Assembly (NCBI GenBank): GCA_905116865.2
Contig: CAJHNH020002668.1
Span: forward strand, 324,501 to 388,500
Direction of reading: 5' to 3'
Length of the DNA stretch: 64,000 nt
DNA from: Candidula unifasciata
Taxonomy: Eukaryota; Mollusca; Gastropoda; Stylommatophora; Geomitridae
Part shown: piece by piece, positions 1 to 14,000 of the stretch
Layout: each line of letters starts with the position of its first letter
Position numbering within the stretch: the stretch's first letter is position 1
The notes under the pieces: model-generated
The model's database searches: none
What the model was told of the DNA's origin: nothing
What the model saw: the letters and a program-made list of their open reading frames with translations, nothing else
Translations under genes and position numbers: made by a program

Positions 1-110
1 AGAAACCACAAGAGGCAGAGGGAGACCTAGAAGAAAATGGATTGGAAGAGTCACTGGCAGTCTAAGACTTCACAACATCACAGCATACCAAACAGCTGAG
101 TGCACCCTGG
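1..110 (+). mobile_element. Non-LTR retrotransposon C-terminal fragment
   Basis: The + strand reads RGRPRRKWIGRV in one frame, the typical basic end of the reverse-transcriptase polyprotein of RTE/CR1-like elements. The fragment runs off the window start. It resembles the pieces at 21480 (-) and 40570 (+). Confidence 0.6.
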
Positions 111-394
111 CTCAGTTATCAATTATATATTAAACTTTGATGTCTAGTAGCACAGAGCAGATATTGACAAAAGAATTGTTTGTTTGAGGGTATGGGGAAG
201 TATGAGTGTTTTATATATACTATGCAGGTATGGCTTTATGATGTTAGGAAAACTCTTTCTGAAGTTTTTTTTCTCCCTGACTGACTGCCAGACAGGATTG
301 ATTGTATTCCACCATGAAAATTAACTCCCTATCAACTGAGGATTAAACCTGGCCCATTGTTGCTGGAAAGCTAGTTTCAACAAAACCATGTTTA

Positions 395-890
395 CAATTT
401 TAGAAATAATGATAGGAAACTACAAAGAGCAGAAAAATGAGCCTTATAATTTTAGAAATAATGATAGGAAACTACAAGAAGCAGAAAAATTAGCCTTATA
501 AGAAGTTGGTCACAAACAGCCGCTTTATTTAAAGCTTACATCAGAAGTAGAGATCAGACGAAGATTCTACACCAGAACTTGAATCTTGCAGAGATCAGAC
601 TTAAAGACACACTGCAACTTAGCTCTTGAAAAACAGAAGTCAGATTAAGAGAGACTCGAGTACATGCTTCTCATAAAATGGAGAGACAGATAAACTTGAT
701 TCTTGTAAGCATAGAGCAGATTAAGATAGACACAAGAACTTGACTCTTACAGATCAGAGAGACAGATAAACTTGATTCTTGCTAGCAGAGATTAGATAAA
801 GAGAGACTCAAGAATTTGACTTTTACAAAACAGAGAGACAGATAAACTTGTTTCTTGCTAGCAGAGATCAAACTAAGTAAAACAACTTTG
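395..890. repeat. Degenerate local repeats (AGATCAGAC / ACTTGACTCTT type)
   Basis: A ~50-bp segment with TTTTAGAAATAATGATAGG occurs twice (397 and 448). It is followed by a loose array of 30-70-bp units built from AGAGATCAGA, GACAGATAAACTTG and CTTGCTAGCAGAG to about 880. No coding signal was seen. Confidence 0.6.
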
Positions 891-1034
891 TGTGTGTGTG
901 TAAACTTACTGCAACTAGAGATCAGTCCAATAGAACATAAAAGCTTGCACTCTTAACTTGCATGTCTTTTTCTTATAGTCCATGACATATGGTTTTGGTA
1001 GTCATGTTTGTTGTCAGCCTTCTGTTTCGTGTAC

Positions 1035-1195
1035 TTTTAATCAGTTCTGACACGGATGATCTTCCATGCAATGATGTCAAACTATCCAGCATTTTCTCTG
1101 CCCTCTGCCCTTTTCCCCCTTCAGGTTTCCCACCATCATGATGTACTCCAGTTTTCTGCTTTTCATGACCTGACAAAAGAATATAGATTGTCTCT
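1035..1195 (-). repeat. Dispersed repeat, copy 1 (also at 11555 and 61490)
   Basis: On the - strand this reads KQKTGVHHDGG, similar to [12 protein letters not shown] on the + strand at 61555-61595. A second part (ATGATGTCAAACT) matches the - sense of 11565-11600. It may be the cysteine-rich tail of a DNA-transposon protein, but this is not certain. Confidence 0.4.
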
Positions 1196-1579
1196 AAAAT
1201 GGATAATCAGTTGTTTTGTGTGTCACATAAAATAAAAGGTTAAGATAGTCCTGAAGCAATTGCTGCTGTTCAGATGTAAAATGTGTGACTGTCACCTATT
1301 CTAGGCCAAAGCATCCAAGATGTGGGGCCCAGTGTCCTTACTCATCCCTTTTCCTTCCTAGAAAACTCAGGGACCCACTTTTATAAGATAAAGTCAGCCA
1401 TAGCTGGGGTTTGAATCCAGACCACTGTCTTGGAGGGTGAGAACATTAAATACTCTGCCAGCTTGGTTCCTTCATTTAGAATAGGACAGTTAAAGGCTGG
1501 TAAAGACAGGTCAAAATCAGGTGCACTAGAACCAGGCTTGATGTCACAGTGAAACATAACTTGCTTTGTGATTTGCGGG

Positions 1580-1835
1580 GGACGTTTCCATGGCGAAGTG
1601 GTCTAGCCATTTGTTCCTCCCTCTAAAGGTTGTGGGTTAATTTTACAGGCTATGTCCTTCAATACACAAGTGTACTTTTTATGCAGATACTTGAGGTCAT
1701 TCTGGAGCTACAGAGTTTGTACTTCTTGCTACACTCTTGGCTGATGATTTGCGGTTCTGCACAAAGAGGCCAAGCCATATGGTATAAACCCAGATGCAGT
1801 GAGAACACTTCTCTTGACTTTAAGTTTCTTCTGCT
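1580..1835 (+). mobile_element. SINE-C copy upstream of exon 1
   Basis: Starts with a tRNA-like head (GCGAAGTGGTCTAGCCATTT ... GGTTGTGGGTT) and ends with the family's 3' signature CTTGACTTTAA. Other copies are at 38005, 44200, 44420 (-), 44640, 45430 and 62730 (-). Its 3' end lies ~40 bp before the exon 1 acceptor. Confidence 0.6.
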
Positions 1836-1871
1836 TAATGATCTTGTTTGCTGAAACACTGTGTTCAACAG

Positions 1872-2063
1872 GAGATACAGATAACTGGGATCAGGACTGG
1901 GGCTTTGATGACCAAGAAGCAACAACAGAAGAAGAGTCAGAAAGCACAGATGCTGGGGGACATGAGGATCATAAAAACTGGCTGCAGTCTTGCCTCGTGT
2001 CCCTGTCTCCCACAAACGACGTTATAGCCATTGCTCATGAACACAGAATCTGTGTTTTGGCTC
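1872..2063 (+). CDS. RAB3GAP2: RAB3GAP2 window exon 1
   Basis: Acceptor ...TTCAACAG, donor GCTC|GTGAGT, phase 1 at both ends. It encodes an acidic, Trp-containing stretch ([13 protein letters not shown]) and then the conserved block [14 protein letters not shown], which matches the part of RAB3GAP2 close to the N-terminus. The real start codon must lie in an exon upstream of the window. The intron just upstream is open in frame, which creates a false signal-peptide-like start at 1799. Confidence 0.93.
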
Positions 2064-5000
2064 GTGAGTTGTTGAGATTTCTGATGTTTGTTTTTCTTAT
2101 TGACCCTTTTGAGTTTATGCTTGTGTTTACTTATGTGAGATGATGTTATGATCATTACAAAATTGGATGAAATTAAGAGAGGTGAAGCAATAAAAGAAAT
2201 GTGTGGGCAATTGCTAGTATTAATAGTTATATGACAGATAAGATAATGCAATATTGGACCCATTCTGAGCTGACTTCCGCTGGCTTGAGAATCAGCTGTA
2301 CACACATGTCGTCATTGTAACTAATTCACAGAGCATGTTGAGAAAGGGGGAGACAAGCATACTCCGTGCAAATTGGCAAGCATCACTTCAAGGGTCCTGG
2401 GAAGTTAGCATCCTTTGGATATTTTCTCCGGGTATGCCAGTGTTTTGGGAAATGAGCAGGCAGATAGACTGGCCGGTTCTGCACCACTTGGTGAACTGAT
2501 GTATGACAAGCTGGATGTTGTAAGGGACCTTTGGGAACGAGTGAACAGTGCCAAGGAACAGATAGATCATTACGGTCTGAGGAGAATGGCACTGCGAGTA
2601 GTTACAAGGGGATCTGGCCTACGCTCGACACTCAGGGGAAAGGCGAGACAGATATACAGTCAGAAAGTCACTGGTGCCATCGGAATTTTAACTCTTTGCT
2701 TGCTGCTGAAGATGGGGATGGAGCGCTTATGGGGGTGTCCTGAGTGCTGTGATGTTGATTCTTAATTCAGCATTCAACAACATTCAACTTTCTGAGCAGA
2801 AACAAGCAGAGAATCACCAGGCAGGCACTGAAATGTGAAATACAGGGGTTGAGTAAGTGAGTGTTGATGGGAGAAGCCAAAGGGGTTGGACTAGATTCCA
2901 TCAATGTTATCGAAGTGATTGCATGGAATAAAATGGAATGGAGAAACAGACTGCAAATCTTATGTAATATATAATGATATAACAGGACAATGAATGAATT
3001 CCCCATGTTCGTTCCAGTTCCCCTTTGTTGGGGGGGGGGGGGGTGAAAAAGAAAAGACCCACTCCATCTCTCCCCCCCCCCCCCCCCCAAAAAAAAGCAT
3101 GTCATAAAAGCTGACTAATTAGGGGTGTTTCCTTTTAGGTCGAAATGCACCTGCCTGTTGAGGAACCAACAGTCTGCATACAAAAAAGACAGATCTGTAA
3201 AATGGATGTGCATGCACAACTCAAGTTTTGGAACGAAAGTCCAGAAGTGGACAAACAACCATGACTGTCCACTGGAGTTTACAGCCAGGAACACAGAAGA
3301 AGGAGAAGGAATGTCCATGTGTTACCAGGGGAATGAAAGAATAGTAATACTATAACCTGCCATGCATGCCCTAAGAGGCAAAATGATGTAACCACCCAGT
3401 TTTTCTTCAGGGGATGCAGAGAACAGTGGCTTCTCAGCCAGTGCGAACATGAAAAGTCTGTTTCAGTGCAACAGAAATTCATTCTTTGCCTCTACTTTAT
3501 TGTGGTAGAAGAGCTTGGGAGGAATAATGACCTAACAGTAGCTTAGCTACTGTTAGGGTCTCCCATTTTGAACTAGACAAGGGACTGGAATAAGATGAAA
3601 TGAAACACAATACTTCCCTCTGTGTGTATTTGGGCTTCATTGTAAGGGAGAGAAGAATAGAGCCACTGCCTCCTTCCCCTAAAAACAAAAGCTTGTAAAA
3701 GCTGACTAATTGGTAGGGGACCCTACCTTAGAGTGCACCCGCCTGAGAGATGTGAAACCCATCAGTCTCCATAAAAATAAGCTAGATCTGTGCTATGGAA
3801 GCCTTATCATATATAGAGATCTTTTTTTTAATGAATGTTTATACATTTCATATTATTTAAAATATGTTATTAATTGTACTTGCCATTCGGCACACAGTAA
3901 GAAAAATATTGTGTCAGTTATTTTGTAATTATTATTGCCTAATTAAACAAGGATAAATCCTCTTTCAGGAGAAAGACCCCTTGAGGGGTTGCCAAGAAAA
4001 TTATAAAGATGTAGGGACCCCTCTCTATATTTTCTTTATGGCAGCTTGCCTAGGTGCAGGTACTTACTACAAAGTGTTAAAAAAAAAGGTGCTGGTACTC
4101 GTGTGTCTGTTAGGGTAATGATGAAGAAATTAAGCTTTAAAAGTTTCCCTGAATGCATGCTTGTTAAGAAGCAGTGGCCTCCACTCTCCCCTCCCCCCGT
4201 TACATTGGGCCCCAGCATCCACATGGGGCAGTTAAAGTTGAAAAAAAATTAGTATCATGTGTGTGTGTAAATATATATTTGTGTGTTTTTTTATATTTTT
4301 TTTTTATTACTTTATCTGTTTTCAAGCTAAACCTATGTTTCAGAGAAATGGGATCCTAAAAAGAAAGGTGAAGAAATTGATTCCAATTTAACCACAATTT
4401 GGGAAGCTACCTTAGGGGTAGATGAAAGGTAATACTCTATTGTTGTGCTTGATGAATAATTAATCTAAACATCTGCAAATACTCTTGAATTATGTCATAT
4501 GCTCCGTGGAGAAAAAAAATCTAGTTGTAGTGCAGGCAGAGTCGTGTACATGTGGAGCGGTTTTCTTGTTACTTTTACTTATCCTGCTTCTCTATGTGTC
4601 TCCTCATGCTCTTTCACCTTTTCCTTCCACTCATTATCTTTTTTCTGCTTCTTCTCTTCATCATCTTTGTCCTCCTCCTCCTATTCCTCCTCAGCTGCTG
4701 TTATTTCTTCTTCTTCTCATTCATTACCTGCACGTTCAGACATTAGTCATCCTGAGGATACTTGTTGAAACTCCTGTAGAACTGTCCCCAGTGTAATTTC
4801 AGTTAGGTTGAGGCCACTTGTCCACAGACTGAGGTACACTGGGAATTTGCTTCTCGCCCGAAATGTCTATAGGTATTTTGGCATTTGATAAGTGATGTGG
4901 TCAGAACACCACCTGCCTTTACTTTATAGAGCAAAGGTCTGAGGTCTCGTTTAGTTAGCATCCTTTGGATATTTTCTCCAGGTCATGACGGTGTGTGGGG

Positions 5001-8000
5001 AAATGAGCAGGCAGATAGACTGGCTGGTTCTGCACCACTTATTGATGAACTTATGCATGATGGGATAGATGTTGTAAGGGTCCTTTGGGAAAGAGTGAGC
5101 AGTGCGGAGGCACAAAAGCTCATCACTGTCTGAGGGGGATGGTGCTGCAAGGAATTGCCGGGGGATCTGACTGATGATGCTCACACATGGGAAAGGCAAG
5201 ACAATACAATCAGACTGTTAGGAGTGCCATTGTAATTGAACTCTGCACTTGTTGCTGAAGATAGGGACAAAGTGCTTATCGGAATGTCCGAAGTGCTGTG
5301 ATGTAGATTCTTAATTCATTATTCAACTCTCCAAAGAATTTGCTAGTACCCTGGCTTAGAGCCTAGTTCATATGAACAAAAACATGTTTACAGGGATTAT
5401 GGCACATTACCAGGGAGCCAGCAGCCAAGACTGATTGACACTGCAGTACTACAGCTCCTGAATAGGCCAGAGCTTGTGCAAATAAGATAAAGCTAGAAAT
5501 CAAACTGGAACCTTAGGGAATCAGCATAAATCTAGAGTGTAGCTGGAGCCAGTGCAAACTTGGAATAACTCAAGATGGAGTTGGAGCAAGTCTGATGAAG
5601 CTCAGAGTGAAGCCAAACTGCCTTTATTATACCACTTTTTCAGTGTAGGCTGGGGGTCTTTAGGATTTACAGCCGCATGGCTAGGGCTGTCGCCATGACT
5701 GCAGGTGAGGTTTTAATTTTGCCCCCGACAGAAAAAATTCTCAGCTTTACCGAGGATTCGAACCTGGGTCTCCCGCTTGAGAGCCCAGGTTCTAACCATT
5801 CGGACAGCCACTCCTCCAGAGTGAAGCTGTGGCAGAAAATGTTAAAAGTAATCCTTGCTAAACAATAGTTTTTATTTCGCAGTATTCACAGGCTGTAAAC
5901 TCCAGCAGAAGCTGCAGGGAAGGATAAAATAAAACATGAGTTGGTTGAGAGTCTAAGGGCCATCGCGGAAAAGCACACAGAAGAAGAAGGTGGAGAAAGG
6001 TGTTAATACAACATTTTAAATTATCACAGCGTTTGTCTACTATGGTGAAAAACATTATAATCTTTCAGTTGAAATTGAACTTATGTTTTTTGTTCAGGTT
6101 TTTTGTTTCCTTCAATACACAAAACTGCAGTACACACCTCAAAATGTCCAAAAAAGTTGCCTCTGCTCACCACAAAGTTTTTATTACAGTAGCGCTTGAA
6201 AAAAAATAATTAAAAAGAGTGCTGGTACTGTGTACCATTGCATACAGTGAGAAGAAAAAAAACACCCTGCTTTTTATAAATGCTTTTTTATTTTTTAAAA
6301 TTTACAGAGAAACAATTACAGCTCTTCTGTGCCTGCCTTTGGCATCTCAGAAAAGGTAATTCTGTTGTTTTATTGTGTAATAAGAAATTGTATTCAGAAG
6401 TTAACTTCTTCTTTGTTCACCGGCTCTAAGCTCTAGCGGAAAGTCTTGGTTGTTCGTCCAATTGGACTTTGGCTTTTTGTGCCAGTGCGTGAGTTTTGTG
6501 TGTTCTTCCATCCGCTTCACTGGCTTATTTGTGTGCTGTTGGTTGTCCCTTCCCGCTCGGGCAGATGCACTCTGACTTCAAAGGAAGTCCCCAATTAGTC
6601 AACTTCTACGACATGCTTGTTAGGGAGGCAGTGGGTCTGTTCTTGTTTTCCCCACAAAGGGGCCCCGGAACCCACACGGGGAAGATGCTAACTAAAAGTG
6701 ATACTTTTTTTTTAAATAATTTTTTTTCAGAACAAAAAATTTTTTGTATTCATCTCATGACCTTCTTAATATGTCTGTGCATGGTATTTATTTGTACTTG
6801 TCAGAACTGAAGACATAGCTGACTGATTGCCTACCTCTCTGCTTGACTGATTGACAATGCTACCTGCCTACTTGCCTTCTTGCCTCATTGATTTATTGAT
6901 AGATGGATGGATAAAGGGATAGAATATCAATGCTTTGAATAGATAATTTTGAAATCTTGAATTAAACTTGTTTTTATTTTCACAGAAGCACCCAAGGTGG
7001 GCCTGACTGGACTTGCATCTTCGTAGGTTTCTCATCAGGATATGTGAGAATGTATTCTCAGGTTGGGATACTTACTTACTTACTTAGTCGCTCCTCTTCT
7101 ACCTTGGGGTGTAGAGGTTTGCCAGAGAGATCGCCAGCGTCTCTATCAGCAGTTTTCTTTCTGGCTTTCTTCCATTCCAGTCCTCTGTCAGTTAGGGACT
7201 GTCGGATGTTGTCTTCCCAGCGCACCCTGGGTCGTCCTGGAGGTCTGGTTCCCTGGTTCTTAGCCTCCCATGCCTGCCATGGTGGCCGATTTTCTCCCAT
7301 TCTGCATACATGTCCAAACCATCGTAACTGTGACTGATCCACTCGGGTTTGTAAGGACTGGGTATCGAGATCTTGAGGTATTGTCTGATTGTGGACTTTG
7401 TCCCTTCTTGTCACTTGGACCACCTTTCTCAGATATCTCATTTCCGAGGCCTGCAGCTGGCTTCTGTGAGCTGTTGTAATTGCCCATGACTAACACCCAT
7501 AGGTCAGGACTGGTACATAGGTAGAGCAGGTTGGGATAACTGCTTTGAAATAATATATTTTTAATGGCTGGCTGTGCACAGAATCCTGTAATATTGGTGC
7601 CTGATAAGACAGACGGGGTTAAAGCCTTGTGGGAGCACATGTAAAATTTGGAACAGCAAATTGGTTATCACAATCTGGTGCGAGTGATGCAGCGAGGAGT
7701 GGTGAGATCTGGCCGATTCTCGACGCTCAGAGAAAAAGCAAGACGGAGGCATAATCGGACTGCTACTGGCACCATTGGTATTGAAACTCTTCACTGGCTG
7801 CTGATGATAGGGACAAAGGGATTATGGGAATGCCCCAGGTGCTGTGATGTCGGTTCTTGAATCAGCTGAACATAAATAATATATTTATAAATATATATGT
7901 TGCTGAATATAACTCTGCACAGTAATATGTGTGATCGTTATTCTCCGTATGTGAAAGTAGGTTTTAAAATTATCATTTATGTTGTAGAATGAAATCCTTG

Positions 8001-11000
8001 GCTCTAAGCCAAAGTCATGTAAGTGGAATTAGTTGATTTTCACCTAAATGTACTTAAGGGCTTTTGTTTGTCGATTTACAATATTCTAAAGAGAGTTACC
8101 TGAATTCCTTCTTCAAATAGGTCAAAACGGTGTATTACTTTTCACATAACTACTCAGTTTTCATTTGCCAGTTTTGTATTTCAGAGAGATCTCAGTATTC
8201 AGACATGATTTTCTCGAAACAAGAATTTAGCAATTAGTAGACATTGGTATAGTACCAAAGAATGCTATGTTGTAACTTACATCACAGAAGTGTGTGCATT
8301 TCTTCTACACAATATGTGTTGTTTATAAATGATTTATTTACTGATTTAAGAATTGACATCATAGCACACTTGGCATACTTTTAGATGCACTGTCTCCTGC
8401 AGCCAAAAATTGTACGTACTGTTTTCTTCTTTGTCCAGCGCAGGTGTTCACTTATCTTCGCTTTTGAAGCTAGAAATCCGCTCTTTAATTCCCTTGCACT
8501 TCTGCTTATCCTAGGCTGTAAATCCATGTGAGTCTATGTAATGTTGATGTGCTAATGCTTGGTATCCACTCATGACACAATGGTCTTTAACCTTCCACAG
8601 TATCTTCTTCTTTTTCTTCTTTCGGTCACTCAAAATAGATTATCTATATCTGCAATGTTGTCAGTAGTATGAACTTCACTGTCTTTTGTAATTCACTCAG
8701 CAACTCGTGAAGTTTGGCTAGCACTGGTATTTCTCTTGACAAAAAGTTTTGCCTTGATATATTGAATTTGGGACAGTCTTGTAGGATGCGGTCTGTTGTC
8801 TCAGGTGCCAATCCACATGTGCACATGGCTGATTCACCAATGTTAAATTTTCTACAGTATCAACCGAGAATCAAGACACTTTAATTCCTCTGGTAATTCT
8901 GTTTTTGCTATCCACTTCAGAGCTGCAGTGACTGCGTCCACCTCTTCTCATGCTTGAAGTTGTAGCAAATTTGTGTTCTGCCACGATCTTTCCCTCCACT
9001 CTAGCTGAATACTTCCAGCCAGATCTTTCACTCTAATGAACAGAACCATCAGTGTACACTATTGCATCATCTAGCGCAGGATTTTCATCTTTTGTCGTAC
9101 CTCTAATTTTGTCATACTTTTAATTTTCTAAATGTGTCTTATATGTAGCAGAATAGCCGTTGCTTTAACTGTTCGCAATAAAAGTATATGTTTGATTGTT
9201 CTTTTGAATATGTTTAGTTTTATTATGTTCAGTTTTCAAATGCTGATTATGTTACAGAATGGTGTGTTGCTGCTGTCACAGCTGCTTCACTTGGAAAGAA
9301 TAGAGAAATTCAAGTGTCGAACTTATTCACCCCCTCGTTTTCTGGGCATGGCTGAAACCGTATGTCACTTTCTAAAAATTCTTATTAAATTGTAAGTGAA
9401 AGGTTTGCATCTGGCAGAGAGATGTTGGTAAAAAAAAAATTTCCTCCAAAACTGGTGTTAATTTGCCATCTGAACGTGGATTGTTGCAGAGCTCCGTGTT
9501 CAATCTCCCAAGCTCAGAAATTAGTAGGGTGTTATGTTGCCCAGATATTAAGTTCAGTGCTTGGTTGACACTCTGACCTGTGTGTTTCATGTGGAATATT
9601 TGTTTCCTATGTGCCCATGGCATGTTGTTGACTGCACTATACTGGCAAGTGGCTGATTACATTGGGAATTGCATGTACTTTTAAGGACGCAATGCCGGCT
9701 TTAGTAATTAACCTTTTGCACCACTATTGAGCTTCATTCTGGTGTGGGACAGTCAGTGTTGGCACATTTGACAGCTGCCTAATGCATTTTTACATTGCAT
9801 GTGCAATCTTCAAGATTTTTCTGGGACTGACAAGTTTTTCACTGTTTCTAAATGGTACATTGAAGAACATGTTTGTGTGTGCTTTCCACAGAACAGTTAT
9901 GGTGTGACCTGTCTGCAGTGAAATGGAACTCGACTAACTAATTTGAACTTTCACGTCTGTGAAGCTTAAAAATGTGTAAGCAGGGAATGATTTAGTTCAG
10001 CATGTGTGGACTTGCAGGGATTGTGTCTAGTTTCCCCTCATGGTGTCTTCTTCTTCTTCTTTGTGTTTACCGACTGTAAACTCTGGCAGAACGTTCTAGT
10101 TGTTCATCCGCTTCTGTATTTAAGTCTAGTTTTAGAACCTGAGTTTTGTCTGCGCATCTGTTTTCCAGATCTGGCCTTTGTTTGTAGACTGTTGTTGCCT
10201 CACCTCTCAGGCAGATGCACTCAGACTTTGAAGGACTTTGAAGTTGACTTTAATGGGGAGAAAGGGGATGGGGGGCTATTCTTTTTTTTCTCCAGAAATA
10301 GGTCCCTGGAAACCACTCAGTGAGCTTAAAAGTTTGAAACCAGGGCAAGACTTTGCAGGCGTTAGGTCCAGACTCACCTTGTGGAATAAGAATAAACCCA
10401 CTGCCCCCCCTAAGAAGCAGGCGACTAATTATGGGATTAAAGGCGACTAATTATGGGATTAAAGGCGACTAATTATGGGATTAAAGGCGACTAATTATGG
10501 GATTAAAAGCGACTAATTATGGGATTAAAGGCGACTAATTATGCAATTAAAGGCGACTAATTATGAGATTAAAGACGACTAATTATGAGATTAAAGACGA
10601 CTAATTATGGGATTAAAGGCGACTAATTATGAGATTAAAGGCGACTAATTATGGGATTAAAGGCGACTAATTATGGGATTAAAGGTCACTAATTATGGGA
10701 TTAAAGGCGACTAATTATGAGATTAAAGACGACAAATTATGGGATTAAAGGCGACTAATTATGGGATTAAAGGCGACTAATTATGGGATTAAAGGTCACT
10801 AATTATGGGATTAAAGGCGACTAATTATGGGATTAAAGGTGACTAATTATGGGATTAAAGGTGACTAATTATGGGATTGCTGAAATATGTTGTGTTGGGC
10901 TGAATGGTGCAGATATTGTAGCCTAGCTGTAAATAACACACAAAACTAAAACCAAACTTTTGAGAACAAATACAGAAGAAGGCGGCCTGGCTTAGTAATG

Positions 11001-14000
11001 GTTCCTTCACAAGTTTTAAATAACAGACTCCAGCCCAGGGGGAGATTGTTGGTAAAGACTGGAGTCAGAATGTTTGAGATTTTCAGTGTGCCTGTTTGAC
11101 AGTCTTGGGTTTGAATCCACATCGATTGAAAAAAAAAAAAAGTATGCCTTCGGCTCCTACGTCAACTTTTACTTACTGTTTGTCAGACACCTTGGTCAGA
11201 TTTTACATTAATATGTTTTAATTACATTAAGAGAGACTGTAGGGCAAAATGGCTTTGGAAAGGTTCTGGAAAGACTGCAAAAATGAAAAGAGAATTATTG
11301 AAAGAAATAATAGACACTTGAAATGTTTGACCATATTAACACAGACATAATGTACTTTTAAAAACCATACTGGAGGGAAATGTAGAGGGCAAAAGAGAAA
11401 GTAGGCAGCATTACAAGTGAGAGGAAAACATCAAGAGATGGACGAATAGCAGATTGAGAGAGTGTACAGCCGAGATAAGAGACAAAGCGTGTTGGAGATC
11501 CACTGCAGCCAATCTTCATTGTTGTGACGGCACCTGACTGATTGGTTGATTAGGAGAGATGATGCTGGGCAGTTTGACATCATTGCACGGAAAATCATCT
11601 GTGTGAAAATTCATTGAAAGTACAGGAGACAGTAGATTGTTTCTCCGAAGTTGGAGGAACCAACAGTCTGCATACAAATAAGTCAAATCTATTAAAAATA
11701 AATGCTCGAAAACCTTAAGTTCTGGAAGGAGACCAAAGCCTAGAAGTGGACAAACAACCAGACTTTCCATCAGAGTTTTCAGATGGTGAATGCTAAGAAG
11801 ATTGTGGATAGACATCAACACCACACAGCACGGACTTTAAGGAGAAGACCTACAGTAAAACCTTGTTTACATGAACTCACTTAAGACTACACTTTGTAAA
11901 ATGAACAGAATGCTTTTGCCAGCAGGGATGAATTATTCATAATGCATCCATTAGTCCCAGGTTAGCAAAGATTTTTTTTTTTGGGCACAAACTTTTGATT
12001 TTTTGGTTCCTTGAATTGTGTTAATGAAGATTTACTGTATATGATTGTCACTTCAAGTGGTGCACATTTTAACAAGAGCAAATTTTCATAACCTGGTTAT
12101 GTTCACAGCATGATGAACTCTTGATCATGTACACTAAAGCCATTGTGTCCATTGATGGCTTCAGCCTGATTCAGTCTCTGAGGGCGTGCTGTAACCAGGT
12201 GGCTAGAGGTGAGCTCTTTGTTGTTGGTGACGTATACTAACATATGCCAGTAAATTGAGTGGTGAGGAAAGGAAGTGGCTGCTGGGTAGAACTTGCACTG
12301 GGAAAATATAGTATTATACTTGCATTCAAGAGGAGTGAAGAAATATTGTTTTTTTTTTTAAATATCCAGAAACCATGAGTTGTTAACCCTTTGGCTCGGT
12401 ACTACGGATATCGCAACCCTTCAGCCTTGATTCCATGATAGATAAGGTAAATCTGGAAGAAATGTCGCTTTTCTGTCTACCTCCGGGTGTGAACCAGACC
12501 ATAAGGAGTTCGTCACCCGGTAGTGTTAGTGGTCTCCCTTTAGTTGACTTGCCCTGTGGGTTCCAGTGCAAGGAGATTCTAGTTATACTGCTCCTTCTGC
12601 ATTCTTCCTTAAAAGGGCAGTTGTGTTATGGTTTACAGCTAGTCTGTGATATCTGTACCTTTCAGCCCAACATTTGTGATGTGAGCACATTAATAAGTTG
12701 CCGTTTACGACAAAAAATGTGGAGCCCACACAGGAATTCTAGAATCCTCACTGTCCTGTTGTGCCATTATTTGTCACATAGGGCTTGCAGTCTATTTCCC
12801 CATTCCATTCTATCCTGTACAGCCCCTTCGATATCATAGATGGTATCCATTCCAGCACCTTTGGCCTCTATCATTAACTTTCATTTTAGAGTTTTTTTAG
12901 GAAGTTTTAACTTCCTCAATCCTTTTATTTCCCATTTTAGTACCTGTCTGGTGATTCTCTGCTTGTTTCTTCTCAGGACGTGTCCAATGTAGCGCCACCT
13001 TCTTTGTCTTATAACTGTTGCTACCAGTGGCTGCCCAGACATATCTTTTATTTCTTCACCCACCCGGCTCGCTAGCGTAGTTGGTTAAAGCTGACTTCGC
13101 AGTGACCGGGTGACGAACTCGGGTTTACACCTGGTTTACGCCTGGGGGAGGGAAAAATGCCGAGCCAAAGGGTTAATAACTCATGGTTTCTGGATATTTA
13201 AAAAAACGTAAAGTAAAGAACTCTTTTCCACACCCTTAAGCCAATTGTGCATGTAGCACTAGACCTATATTTTATAGACCAGTCTGCACTCGGTGGGGGA
13301 TGTGGTCAGCAATGTGCTGGCCGCCTTTACTTTCCATTTTATATTGGGTTTACCTTGAAGCTAAGGTCTTGGAGAAGAGTATTGGAGACCAAGGAATGGG
13401 GCCCTGGAGTGTGCTGTATTCAGTGGCAAAGGTCCGGGTGGGTTCTGCGTCCTTGTTATAGGGTAAACAAGAATAGACCCACTGCCTACCCAAAAGCATG
13501 TCGTAAGAGTCGACTAAATGGGAGCTTCCTTCGAAGTCAGAATGCGTCTGCCTGAGAGGCAAGGAACCAGCAGTCTGCATACAAACGAGTCGGATCTGTC
13601 AAACTGATGTACACGCAAAATTCAGATTCTGGAACAGGACTGCAGTCCAGATTTGGACGAACAACCAGAACTTTCCACCGGAGTTTAGAGCTGGTGAACA
13701 CGAAGAAGAGGAAGAAGTGGCAAAGGATTTAACAGCATGGCACCAGTTGGTTGAGAGCTTATGCTCCATCAGATGCTCCATTAATGGATAAAGGGAGGAG
13801 GAAAAATAGATTGAATTAGATTGATGATCTGTGGCTAGAAAAGCATGCAACATTGAACTAGCACATGACTTTATTACAGAAGACTTTACGGATGACTTTA
13901 TTGTGGAAAATGTTGGACGCCTATTACATCTTTGGAGTGCAGTGTTAACAATTACAAATGAACCGACTGTACATTACACAACCAAAATCAGTTTTAGTTA

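Noticed and set aside
4485..4796. Leu/Ser-rich small membrane proteins
   Set aside because: Produced by a pyrimidine-rich low-complexity tract in all three frames; no start context or homology.
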